Source: Cylindrodendrum hubeiense (Eukaryota > Ascomycota > Sordariomycetes > Hypocreales > Nectriaceae). From it: a DNA stretch of 64,000 nucleotides. Below are positions 32,099 through 43,068 of this stretch, piece after piece. Under the pieces are notes generated by a model. That model ran no database searches and was not told where the DNA came from. It saw only the letters and a list, made by a program, of their open reading frames with translations. Made by a program: the position numbers and the translations under genes. Each line of letters starts with the position of its first letter. The first letter of the stretch is position 1. The stretch is taken from positions 1 to 64,000 of the forward strand of contig JAANBB010000147.1 of NCBI GenBank assembly GCA_014621425.1. Reading direction: 5' to 3'.

Positions 32099-33266
32099 TT
32101 ACTTCTTCGCAATCCGAATCACCAGCTTGCCCAACCCTCCCTTCCCCGACTTCACCTTCTCACACTCCTTGCGCACCTCGTCAACATCCTCCAGGTCAAC
32201 CACCGTTATCACCGCCTTGACCTTCTTCAGGGCCACAATCTCCCCCGCGGCCTCCATGTCCTCCCGGATGTTTGGGCTCCCGGACACAAACTCGTACTTG
32301 ATGGCCGTGCCGCGGAGCTTCCACCGGTACCACAGCTGCGAAATTGTCACCAGCCAGCCAAGCCACGATGGCATCCGGTCCCCAAACAACCCCCGCAGCG
32401 TCTCCTTGGTCGGGATGCTCGCGATGCTCATCAGCGTGCCGGTCTCGGGCTTGAGTAGGGCAACGCTCTCGTCGAATGTTCCCCACTGTGTGCTCAGCGC
32501 AAAATCTACCGTCCCCTTGCCGACGACCTTGCGTACGTCCTCCTTCTGGTAATCAACAAGCTGGTCAATCATCCCTGGTAAATACTGCTCTACGAGCGCC
32601 ATCTTAGGCGTTGACACGCTCGAGATGATCTTGTTCGCGCCAAACACATTCCGCGCTACTTGCACCGCCAGCGACCCCGACGCGCTCAGCGCACCAGGGA
32701 TATACACCGTGAGGCCTTCGAGGCTCTCGGAGCCTCGGAGCTGCAGCCCACGCCGGATTGTCTGCATTGCCGTAGCTACGAGCCCCGGGAACGAGGCTAC
32801 TTCTTCAAACGACAAGTGCGCTGGCTTCTGCACTAAAAACCGCTCCTCGCTGAGGGCGTACTCGGACGCGAAGCCCGCTTGCGGGATGGGTGGTATGGGC
32901 TTGTCCATGTTGAAGCCGTAGACCTCGTCGCCGACCTTAAGGTTCTTGACTGCGGACCCGACTGCGGCTACAACACCAGCACCTTCGTTGCCAAGCTTCA
33001 TTGGGTACCTATGTACTTCGTTAGCTCCGGCCACTCCAGTGAAGAGAGGGAGCATAGGGCACTTCTCACTCTTGCTTCTGCACGATATCCATCATTCCCG
33101 CGGCAAACTGCGTGTCACCCGTGTTGATCGCCACAGCACGCATTCTCAGTAGGACTTGGTCCGGCTTCGTAATCGTCGGCGTCGGCATCTCGACGACATC
33201 GTAGTCAGCTGGAGAGCCCTTCTTCGGCGAGACCAGAGACCGCATTGTGGCTGGGATAGTCGTCAT
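32099..33266 (-). CDS. Medium-chain dehydrogenase/reductase, quinone oxidoreductase-like
   Basis: Two exons read 33266-33070 and 33008-32099 (368 aa), with a 61-nt intron; splicing gives DIVQKQEYPMKLGNEGAGVV, the conserved MDR N-terminal core. Exon 1 has LLRMRAVAINTGDTQFAAG. The nucleotide-binding part has SASGSLAVQVARNVFGANKII in place of the usual glycine-rich GxGxxG, then a KVKAVITVVDLEDVDEV stretch and a C-terminal GKLVIRI. The Cys ligands of structural zinc are absent, so it belongs to the zinc-independent branch (quinone or enoyl reductase type), NADPH-dependent by family. The substrate is unknown. The ATG at 33266 follows an open but ATG-free upstream stretch. A strong inverted repeat sits 130-185 bases upstream. 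Confidence 0.85.
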
Positions 33267-34401
33267 ATTTGCGTTTTCTCGAGTCTCCACTTGGATCAAA
33301 GACCGACGATGAGAAGTTGAATCTAATGAGCCATAGCCTTGACGGGAACTAAGGATATTTTATGTCTTTGGGGGACGCATCCGGCGGCGGAGTATGGAGT
33401 TCGGCGGTTTCGGTGGGTCCGCTCGGAAGGCTCCACCGAAACCGCCGAACGCCGCACCGGCCTCCAATTTCCTCCTCCCACCGCTCTCGAATTCCGCGTC
33501 GCTGTAAGCCGGAGCAACTAGAGCCCATCACACCACTATAAAATTGCCCATTCGAGTGTCTAGGCGCTGTCTGGTGGGGCCGGCTTCATTGGTGGTTGGT
33601 AGCTCTTGCATCCGACGGTGGAACTGTGTGACCCGAACTGGCGACGCTTTTCGCAGCCTGGACCTGTGGAGTGGGTGCAACATCCGCCTTGTGGTAATTC
33701 TGCTCCGCGTCATCGTCTTGCGTGCCTTGGGGACTTCAAACTCCGCTCGCGGGGATCATTTGAAGTTCTTACTCCTTCGGATCTATGATGCAGCATGTCA
33801 AGCCCTTCATTTGTTAGCGCAGTTTGTCTGGAATTGTTAACTCAATTGTCTGGGTAGTTCTATCATCCACGAAAACACGTTTGGGGTAATTGGGAGAGAG
33901 CATCTTTGGAAAATCAAAACAGTGTAATAATACGGAAGCCGTTTCATAGGCAAATTGAATGGCATCATCGGACAAACCCTCTTGTGCTCATTGTTGGTGT
34001 AGGTCCATCGTTCCCTTAAGGTGAGCACGAGGTATAGGGTAATGCGTTATGCTTATGAACAGGCAGTCGGATGCGGGTCCCTGTGCTTTACTTTAAGAGC
34101 TTCAAAACACCTTGCGACACCTTTCGCAGTAGTAATCGATCGAAGAGAGTTGTAAGATGGGTATTTGTTTCATTCATGGGGTCATTATTCGTTTCCGTCC
34201 TGACCAGCAAGTTTAGGCCAGTTGCACAAGACCTGTTTGCAGGTCTCAGCTTAGAACGTACTACTTCCTCATCCTTAGCATAGGTAGGTAGACAGTTTGC
34301 AAATGCCGGAACATACGGTCCCAAGGCCACCCGTTCCAGTTATCCTTCGAGATCTCCTGTCACTACACATATGATTCCCGATCGCCCTCTCTAGATCGAT
34401 C
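33267..34401. other. Intergenic region upstream of the MDR gene
   Basis: No gene. It holds the 18-bp inverted repeat at 33399-33450 and otherwise moderately AT-rich sequence between the MDR promoter and the SWIM-RING gene's 3' end. Confidence 0.5.
33399..33450. repeat. Exact 18-bp inverted repeat upstream of the MDR gene
   Basis: GTTCGGCGGTTTCGGTGG (33399-33416) is matched exactly in reverse complement by 33433-33450, with a 16-nt spacer. The arms contain CGG/CCG triplets, the half-sites used by Zn2Cys6 regulators. It lies 133-184 bases upstream of the MDR ATG, so it could be an operator in DNA or a strong hairpin in the transcript. Confidence 0.85.
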
Positions 34402-35470
34402 TCAACGTGAGCGGCGGCGATGATAAGTGTTTGGTCCCCGGTACCACCGAGAATAACTCGATTCATCTGCATGAGTCGCCAAGTTAGTAAAAAACACAAC
34501 TATTCTCGACAGCCTTTCCACTTACCTCTGACGCGGCTAATGCCAAGCTGATCTCCCACATTCACATAACCCTCCTCTGAATTACCCTCCTCCCTGCGCA
34601 CTCTCTTGACAGCGTCTTCATCGCCCTGCCACACGCTGCGACACATTGGGCAGGTGACATCAGCCTGCTTGGTGCGTGCCCACATACTGAAACACTGCTC
34701 GTGGATGTTTTGGCCGCACGCTGCGCGACACCAGACCACAGTCTCAGAGCCCTTAGCCTCAAGCTCGCTGTAGCAGATTGGACAATCGCCCTCGACGGGT
34801 TTGCGCTTATCAGACTCTGCCCGCTCGGGTGGTGAGATGGGGGGTGCGGCGGCGAAGATGTCACGCAGCTCGGAGCTGAGGAGGGCGAGTTGGTAGACCA
34901 TGCCATATGGGGCATTGAGCACTCGTTTGAGCACCTAAGAAATCAGCGAAGTTAACATGCGCTGAAGGGATACATGCGTACGTAGAGGACGTGCTTGCAC
35001 TGGTTTCCCTTTTCGGCATGTGGACAATTGCATCTTGGCAGCTGCGCAATGACAACAGTGTAGATATTGCCCGTCGACCCGGTAATCTCTACAACCTCCT
35101 CAGGGCACTCATCAAACCCGCTCCTCGTCCGACTGAGGACATAGAACCGCTGGCTCAGCGCCCGCGCGTAGACATCATGAAACGACTGGGGTGCGTTTGG
35201 CCTAAACCTGCGCAGCCGTTTCTCCGGCGGGGGTCCGGCAGGAGCTGCCTTGATTTTCTTCGCAGAAGCTGTCAGACTCTTTGAGCTCTCGTCATTCTTC
35301 CTCTTTTGAGGTGGAGTTAGTGAGGAATTCGTCGTGAGATCAATAGGATGCTCTGGTGTTTGACCCGCTTTAGATGGTGTTGCTGCACTCACTTTCTGCG
35401 GGGTTCTGAGCTTGCCCGCAGGAGTAGATGCGGTTCGGCTTCCGGACGACTGCGCCTTTGATGACCCCAT
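34402..35470 (-). CDS. SWIM zinc finger plus RING finger protein, putative E3 ubiquitin ligase
   Basis: Three exons read 35470-34982, 34934-34526 and 34466-34402 (320 aa), with 47- and 59-nt introns. The N-terminal 90 residues are Ser/Thr/Lys-rich with basic runs. A SWIM finger follows near residues 145-162: CNCPHAEKGNQCKHVLYV, pattern CxCx(n)CxH. The RING begins CPICYSELE and continues with a CGQNIHEQCF segment and CPMCRSVW. The last exon adds a short basic tail (RDESSYSRWYRG...RRRSR). SWIM plus RING is the layout of ZSWIM2-like E3 ligases, so the inferred role is substrate ubiquitination. The substrate and compartment are unknown. The start at 35470 (MGSSKAQ) is the first in-frame ATG; a few upstream codons have none. 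Confidence 0.85.
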
Positions 35471-36461
35471 ATCGAAGAAAATGTTGCGATATTTCAACGA
35501 AGGAGATGAAGGAGATGCTTGGGTAGAAATCCTGCGAGTGTCTTTTCATCAGGATTCCTTGATGGTTTGCGAACACACCTACCTGTAGCTGGCATATAGT
35601 CACGTGCGCAAAAACAAAGGTGCACCTCACTTGTTTTAGGAAGGTACTCAGGTACCTACACGCCTAGGTGGTTAATCAAAGATCTGCCTACTACCTTAGA
35701 GGTACCTATCGAGATAAATATGATGAATCTCATGTATGTCGCCCTAAGTTATTTAGCTCGTGCCTTAGTGTGGCGAAGCAGGCTACCAGGATACGGCTCA
35801 TGACGAGGCAGGTGGAGGCATAGCCTCAAAACGACGTCACGAAAGAGAAAACTTAGGAGAGAAGCAATTTTAGGATCATGCGTGTTGGAATTTTGTTGTT
35901 CCTAATTCTTTCAACAACTAATCCATCTCTTTTGAACCTCCTCAACTTGGCCTCATATCGCTCATGGTAGCCCAAAAGAAACCCAAACGCCCCGGAGCGT
36001 GGGAGTTGCCCCCATCCCCGCCCCCAAGGGTACATGTTCACATATATGACCCCCATTACCCCTTCCTTGATGCGCCCCCTATATATCAAGTCACAAAAGA
36101 AAATAAAATCGAAGCGTGTGTGTGTGTGTGCGTAGTAGATACAGGCCGTGCCCTCTAGCAGACAACGGATGGTGAAGCGGTCAAACGCCGAGTCTATGCG
36201 GTGGCTGTTGAGAATGTTGGATGTATTAGACAGGAAAGAAAATCGAGTTGTGGATGTCGCGAGTCATCGAAGCGAGAGTATCAAGGGTATCGTGTTACTT
36301 TCATCGAGGACGTCGGAGTTTCGTGACCAAGCACGTTGTTGTTGGTTACCCGGATGTCAGGATGGAGGGCTGACACACCGAGTCGTAATGGTGGTAGTCG
36401 GATATGACGAGAATATGTAGAGGGTGACGGTGATAGAACATCGGAAGTAGCCGCTCGCACT
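35471..36461. other. Intergenic region with no gene
   Basis: Promoter side of the SWIM-RING gene and 3' side of PNG1. GGTACCT words recur near 35642-35706, and a run of TG repeats lies near 36117-36130. Nothing is gene-like. Confidence 0.45.
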
Positions 36462-37917
36462 TTACGGCAGAGGTCGTCGGTGGGTAGGATCACGGGGTTG
36501 ATAGCGGCGGGCCTCGGCCTGTTGTTGAGCGGCTAACCACTCGGCGGATCCAGTCTGTCGGCCAGGTTGCTCAGCAGGCACCTTGGCATCATTGCTAGAT
36601 GAGGCGGGAGGTCGGCTGGCGCTTGCAGAGGAGCTGGAGCTACCGGGGACGATAGAAGTAACGGCTTGGGTGATGGATGCCACCACGTATCCCCGCAGCT
36701 CTTGGTCTTCCCGGTTGTCCTCCCTCACAAGGCGGAACCGCTCGTCCTTGCTCATGTTTTCTCGGCGGATGTTCTTGATCTCCTGCATGATGTACAGAAT
36801 AACTTCCTCGGGACACCGGTTGCGTTCGCTGGCAGCTTCGTTCTTCCGCACGTATCTTCTTGTCACATCGGTGGCTCCATCAATGGAGAAAGCGATGCAG
36901 TAAGACATCTTCTTGCCCCAGCCGTCGGAATAGAGACGTGGGTTGTCCCAAGACTCCTCACAGGCATCCACATGGACCCATCGCTTCTGGTGATCTGAGT
37001 AGACCTCCGTCCACACGTGGTCTTCTGAGTTCCAAATCCACCTCACCCGTCCGCCAACGGCACGGCAGAGCATGCTAAAGCAGTTGGCCCATTCACCAAC
37101 TCGGCCCCTTCGGGTCTGCAGTAACCTCCAGACATCGCCATATCGAGGGAATCGCTCGTAAGCGCCACAGGTCCCAACAGAGCATCGGTAGAGTTCAACT
37201 CTAAGGGCACCACATGCGTTCTCCTCTGGTGATGGGGCGGTCATGCCTTGGGCAATGGTGGGGGACAGGCAGACGGGGCAGGGAGGATTGTTCACCCAGG
37301 TGAAGAATGAGCGCTTGAACCACCTACATGTCGCGTTAGTATATGCACAACGGAAATGACGAATAGAGCCAAACGACGTACCTTAGGAGTGCTCGAATGA
37401 CACAGTCTTGGTAACCCCATTCAGGTCGTTGTCCGCCACCCATGCTCTCAGCTTGAGCGCGAAAGATTTGAGTCTCTTCCTCGGCCTCGCCGTAGATGCG
37501 ATCCAGTGGAATGGTTTGGAGGGCCTCATCTAATAAACCAGGGTTTTCGTATTTGGTCGGAGTCAGGGACAGGCTAATGAGGAGATTTCGGAATTTTTGA
37601 GAGTCGCGGTCGGCAACATCGGGAGCTGTGGGGATCTTGGGGAGATGGCGGAGGGCAGAGTATGAGGGCAGAGCTTGACCTTGAGAGGTGGATGGTCGGC
37701 TGCTGCAACCGGGAGACGCAGGAGCACGTAGATTGGCGCTGGAGGCTCGCTCTCGTGGGCTTGGTGAGCCTTGTCGCGATGACATACGGAGGTCGGTCAT
37801 GCGCTTGTCGCGCAGCAAGCCCTCAAACTTGACCCGAAGGTCGTGGGCCCATTCCTCGCCATAGTCCTCGCCGTGGGACTCGGGAGCGGGACTCGAAGGC
37901 ATGCCTCGACCCGCCAT
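36462..37917 (-). CDS. PNG1: PNG1-like peptide:N-glycanase family protein without the catalytic cysteine
   Basis: Two exons read 37917-37382 and 37323-36462 (465 aa), with a 58-nt intron; joining gives [19 protein letters not shown]. Zinc-site cysteines appear in CPVC (194, 197) and RCSVGTC (about 226-231). The transglutaminase-like core reads [13 protein letters not shown], then EDHVWTEV, then HVDACE. Aligned with active PNGases, His281 and Asp298 of the triad are present, but the nucleophile position, Cys in RCGEW, is Val254 (GTT at 37098-37100). Active enzymes remove N-glycans from misfolded glycoproteins in the cytosol. Neurospora PNG1 is reported to lack this activity yet to be needed for polar growth, so this protein probably has the same non-enzymatic role. 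The first 180 residues are low-complexity and Ser/Pro-rich. Confidence 0.9.
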
Positions 37918-39493
37918 GTTGGAGGATAGAAAGAGCAGGTAGTTGCCTGGAGGTGCGCGGTTGGAGAGAATGAAGGGTCGAAGAGGATGAGTCGCTGGTG
38001 GTGGTGGTGGAAGCCCGAATGCGAAATTGGGCGGGAGGGTTGATGAACGAGTTCAGAGTTGGTTGACGAGCCGGTGGAATTAATGAGCGAGTCACTCGGC
38101 GTAGTCTTCGTCAGCGACAGGCAATCGTGATTGAAATCGTCGTCGTTGGTGGTCGTCGTCAGCTGGAGGGTTTGCGTAGACCTCACAGGCAGTCGGGTTG
38201 CCACAAGACACGCGGGCGCCTAGCCGCCTTGCTTCCTTCGAATATTCGATTCGCTAGCGTCGTGCTGGGTTGGAATGTAGTCGCAGGAGCCGGGAATTCC
38301 AACGAGGGCGTGTGTGAGCGAATTCGTCGTCGTCGAGATTGTCGTCGTTGATGGTGTTGCTCGCGGTTGAATCGATGCGTGGTTGCGAGGAGGGAAAGGG
38401 AAGGGATGGGATTACGGTTGGTGGATGGGCGGGATGACAAGACGGACAGACGAGACGGGCAGCGCAGAGGCAGTAAAGAGAGTCGGGGTGGACAGGGGAA
38501 TAAAGGGACGGGGTGTCTCGGGAGGGTGTGCGTCTCGTCCGCTCCTTCCCACTCTGGGCCAGGCCTACGATGGCAGTTTACGCGTCAGCAGTGAGCGCCA
38601 TGGCCAATGGGAGGGCCCAGACGAGTCAGCGGCGGGGGCCGCTAGGCGCAGGAGCCCGTACCGGTACAACGAGGCGTGTACCTGGACGGGGCACTTTGCG
38701 CGCTGACAGTTGACTGGGCCACTATCGAGTAGGCGACGTACCCTCTGGTCCCTCTGATCCCTCTGATCGTCTCTTTTTTAATTACCAGGCCGCGACGTTG
38801 ACGACTGCCTCTGGGGACTCGGATACCGCGAGGGCTTGGCGCTTGTCGATTGTAGGAGCCTTGCAACGGAGGAGCGATTCTTTGGGAATGGCCTGGCGAA
38901 AAACACGGGCTGTATACGCAATTCCCTTCATTCAGCACTCGTTTGCGAAAACCTTCTTTGCGTCGAATACGTAGATTGCTACGTGGGCGTGAGCGTGTCG
39001 TCGTCTTGGCTTCGCTTTCGCAATCTCAATCTCATTGCACTCGTGGACGTATACGGGCTTCCGTAGACATGAGGCATTAGGCGTCAGTCATCACGGGATA
39101 ATACAGTACGTAGGACTTGCAGCAGCCATGTACAGTACTGATGGCGAAGGGACGACGTAAACCGGTGGCGGCGTCGCGCATCTCAGTCGTCATCCGCCGA
39201 CGGTGGCAGACAGAACGCAACAGCGCCCCCGTATGTACAGCGCTCACTCCCATGAGTAATCTGTACCGTTCCTCTGGTTCACCCTGCCTATCAGCTCTGC
39301 GTCTCTGGTAAATGGCAAATGCACGAACATGGGGAACAATCGAAATGGCAATCGCCATGGCGGAGGCATGTGGCAACGACGCAGATGACGATCTTAGCAG
39401 AGATGGCAACAAACGGGTCGGGTTGACCCCGATCTATCCCCACACCATCATCTACTCGACTCAGAAGCCGATCAGCAGAGGGGATGCGAGCAG

Positions 39494-39535
39494 CCAACAG
39501 CGAGCATCCAACAGCGAGCATCCAGCAGCGGGCAG
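39494..39535. repeat. 14-bp tandem repeat, three copies
   Basis: CCAACAGCGAGCAT occurs twice exactly (39494-39507 and 39508-39521), then a diverged copy CCAGCAGCGGGCAG (39522-39535). Confidence 0.85.
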
Positions 39536-40821
39536 CTGAGCCAGCTGGAGAAACGTACGTACACCCGTTGCCTCAGTGCCTGGGCGCCGGGGCTCCAGTG
39601 GGGATTGATTTGCAGACCCAGAGGAGTCGTCGGCCTGCAAGTCACAGCAGTCACTCGGCTCTGGGGCCCGTCGAGGTACCGATACTTTGGCTGGGGACGT
39701 GCCTGTCGTCGTGGTGGGCGATGACGAGGCACTGGTCCTGGGGAGCCCAGTGTGGCACTGCGTGCAGCAAAGCCACTCTGGGCTCTGCCAGCGCGTCCAC
39801 CCAGCGTCGAGCCCTCCGCATGCCCTGCCCATGCTGCCGGACTGTGGTCGTTCTGGTCGTTCCCCATTCCCCATTCCCTGTCTCGCTCTGTTTCGCCCTC
39901 GCTCGCCCTGCAGCACTGCCGCCTTCGAGTTTTCGCTAGTTAGATGCAGCGCCGGTTCTTCCATTTCCCAGGCCGCCCGGGCTCTGGACTCTCGACTGAG
40001 CAAAATTGTACGTACGGCATTCGCGTCGACTAGTCTGCCTGCAGCATCGGACTTGAGATCCCCCCCAGAGCTAGAGCCGGGGGTGACGAGACTAGCCAGA
40101 GGCACCTCAGCCAGGCCATCGGGAGCACCGACCCTGAGCGTCCCTCATCTCCAGCCACAGAACCGGATCCGTGGCTCCACATTGGCCTTGTTTTACTATG
40201 TAAACTTCTGTGGCCGTGCTGTCGAAACGCTACCGAACCGAGTACGTACCTGTAGTCCTATTTCCAGTTCACGCCCGCCGTCGCAGAACGCTGAGGAACA
40301 AACCCACTGGACCCACCTTGGGGGGAGGCGACAAGAATCTGTGAAACCCGCCGACGCGGCCTCCTAGGCTCCTGGGCCTCTTGTCCCTGCCAATTCATCA
40401 TTTCACGTGGCCCAGGCCAGTCCCCATCCCCATCATCGCCATATCGTCCTCCATCCAACGCGTACACCTACTACTGGTGTGCTTAAATTTTGCCCATCGA
40501 GGCAGATCCTTGCTCTGTCCCGACATCTGTTCCGACATCCGGATGGGAACCTCCAAACGCTGGCTGCCACTCTGCTGCAGCGCGCGTGTTGGTCCTACGT
40601 AGCACTCTCCCGTGACCGATGACCCGTCGCATCTTGGACTCATTGTCCCTCCGCCTCACAGCAACGTTTCGCTGCTCAGCCTGCCTGGCTTCTGGCGCCT
40701 CGCCGTGACCCCTCTCTGCCCGTGTGCTCAGCACGCCACCCATCCAACTACGCGCCTAGGACCGTTGCTTAATTGCAGGGTGTCTTCAACTGCCTCCCTT
40801 CGTTTGTCTCTCACGCGCTAC

Positions 40822-40848
40822 CAGCTACACAGCTACACAGCTACACAG
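40822..40848. repeat. 8-bp tandem repeat, three copies
   Basis: CAGCTACA repeats three times, followed by CAG. Confidence 0.85.
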
Positions 40849-41209
40849 TCGTGCTGGGCCTTGGGGCTCCATTCGCTGACTCGAAACTCGCACCCGAGGC
40901 GCCATGTTCGTCTCGGGCACAAAGAAGCTTAACTTGGTTGGCGTGTGCATTGCGTGCGTCGGCCTGCCCCTGGATACGGATGGGTCCGGTCCCGAGACGA
41001 TTACGCAGCAGCGCCGTCCTTGGCTCAACGGACCTCGATCCCGGCCAGTATTGAGCTTCATCAACGTCCAAGCGTACTCTGTTCCCCCGAACTCGTCTCC
41101 TTCTTTTCAGCGGGAACGCTCCACAACCACAGCACCGTCAGGTTGATGAGCGATGGCGTCGACGGACAGGTTAATCCGTGCCTCATCAAAGATCCAAATG
41201 CGTATGGGT

Positions 41210-41251
41210 CATCTAGTCGCCATCTAGTCGCCATCCATCTAGTCGCCATCT
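41210..41251. repeat. 11-bp tandem repeat, three copies
   Basis: CATCTAGTCGC occurs at 41210 and 41221, and again after a CATC insertion near 41236. Confidence 0.85.
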
Positions 41252-43068
41252 ACCATTCGCCGTTTCCCTTTCGCTTGCCAAACGTTGACACGTCCCACTC
41301 TTGGTGGACCCGTCGCCAATCACGCACATCAAATATCTCACACGCCCTCCAAGGGCCCCTCAAGACCCCCCCGGGCCCTATGATCCCATCGATTTCTCCC
41401 AGACACGACCAGGGGTGGCCTGTAAGACCCCAAAGGCCGCGTCACCTGGCGACTACCATGATCACGGCTTGCGTACTGCCAGACCTTGACCAATTGCCAC
41501 CCCACACTCTTGGTACTCCTCGGGCTCTTGGTCTTCCAATGGTAGCTCGGCTTGACGGCCCCCCTTGGATCCCGCCTTGGCCGCGGAGATTGTCACTGAG
41601 GCTCTAATGCTGACCCTGCCGATATCCCCAAACGTCCAATTCGCCAAGCCTCCCCTGGATCCCAGCTCTTGGCTCCTTTTTCACAGTCTAAAATTCGGAT
41701 GGGACTGTGCACTCGGATTTCTATGTCTTGGCTTTGGGCTGAACATGGTTTTTCATAGACATCAAGTATCCATCAAGTGTGGTCCTCTTGAACAAAAGTC
41801 AGAGGACCTGTGTCATTGGTACGTCACTGAAGTGGTGATGGGCTTGGCTGCCCCGTGCTTTTCTCCAGATGCAGCATGCAGCGTCGACTGATCCACTTCA
41901 CGACAGTCACCTTAGTAGTACAGACCAAGACTTTCCACCCTCACTCCTGCTTCCGCTCCCTTTTCGAGGCTCTCTGAAACAATTCAATTCAAGATGGTAG
42001 TGGTTGGGATATTGCTACTCCATGACGACGAAACTCAAAAGCAAACTTCTCCAAGCAAGTGTCGTCACCTAGTAGGCTATCAAAATCTCGTGAAGGGATA
42101 TCCATGCTCCTCCTTCTAGGCACCGAGTATCAAACCTCTTGATGGAGTTATCTCAAGGATCTTCGTCGAATCATACCAGGCCTCTTCTCATCGCCGGTAT
42201 GTTGCGGAGCACGGACAGCATCGACATCGACTTGCCCAAACAGGCAGCTTTCGTATTGGCTTCCCGGTCAACTTTGCGAGTCCACTTGACAGCACTCCCA
42301 ACCCAACTCGCCCGCTTAAGTGCCCCCATCCCCGCAGACGTACCGGCTCGGACACTCTTCGTCGGCCTCTTTAGAGGTCGGGACGCGCGTTTCCTCGGCG
42401 GATCCCTTGCCGACTCGCAACCTTCTGGAGCCCCGTTGGGCCTTGCTAGCATGTGGGAGGGGCAGGGATGACATGACGTCCGGTACTGTGGCCGTGAGTA
42501 GTGGCCTGGTGACGCAAAGCCACACTGGGGACGGCCCGGTATTCCTTGTTGCGTAGTCTGGGCGGTGAATTATGAGGCTTGGGCAGTTTGTGTTGCCGTC
42601 TAAGCCCGCAACTGGGGCTGGATGATGCTAACCATACCCTACAGCCCAGCCGTAGAATTCGTACAAGACCATCCTGTGTTGTTGCAGTGCCAATTAACCT
42701 TACAGCATACGAAGCAACTTGCGTAGACCATCAGTACACTGAAATTGTTATCTGTAAGCCATATCTGAACGTGTCTTGCGTGGCCGATGGTGTCTTGGTC
42801 TCCATCACGAGAAACATATCACAATGTGGATGTAGACTGGGGGGGACACTAGACCCATCATTCCCGAGGAAAAAAGTACGCACGTTCGCATGGATTTGTG
42901 CATCCGAGTATAACCATTCAAGAAATCTACAACCCAGGGCTGTCGTTCGGTCCAGACCCTTCCATACATTGCCACTAACACACGCCTTGTTTTTGTCTTC
43001 CCGACTCTGCGCCGACACTCGCTCTCCTTTGACGTCTTGCCGTGTGTAACCTCCAACCGGGGATAGAT

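Larger units (their letters stand above)
37918..43068. other. Gene-free region with short tandem repeats (5.2 kb)
   Basis: No supportable gene on either strand. The frames seen are Pro/Ser/Arg-rich and overlap each other across strands; the longest (39461-40105, minus) has no recognisable content. Three small tandem repeats lie inside (39494, 40822 and 41210). Near 38.3 kb there are runs of GTC/GTT triplets. The first 500 bases are the PNG1 promoter. Confidence 0.5.

Noticed and set aside
39461..40105. 214-codon minus-strand frame in the 38-43 kb desert
   Set aside because: No ATG at its start, no recognisable domain, and it overlaps other equally long frames on both strands; the right end lies in a tandem repeat.
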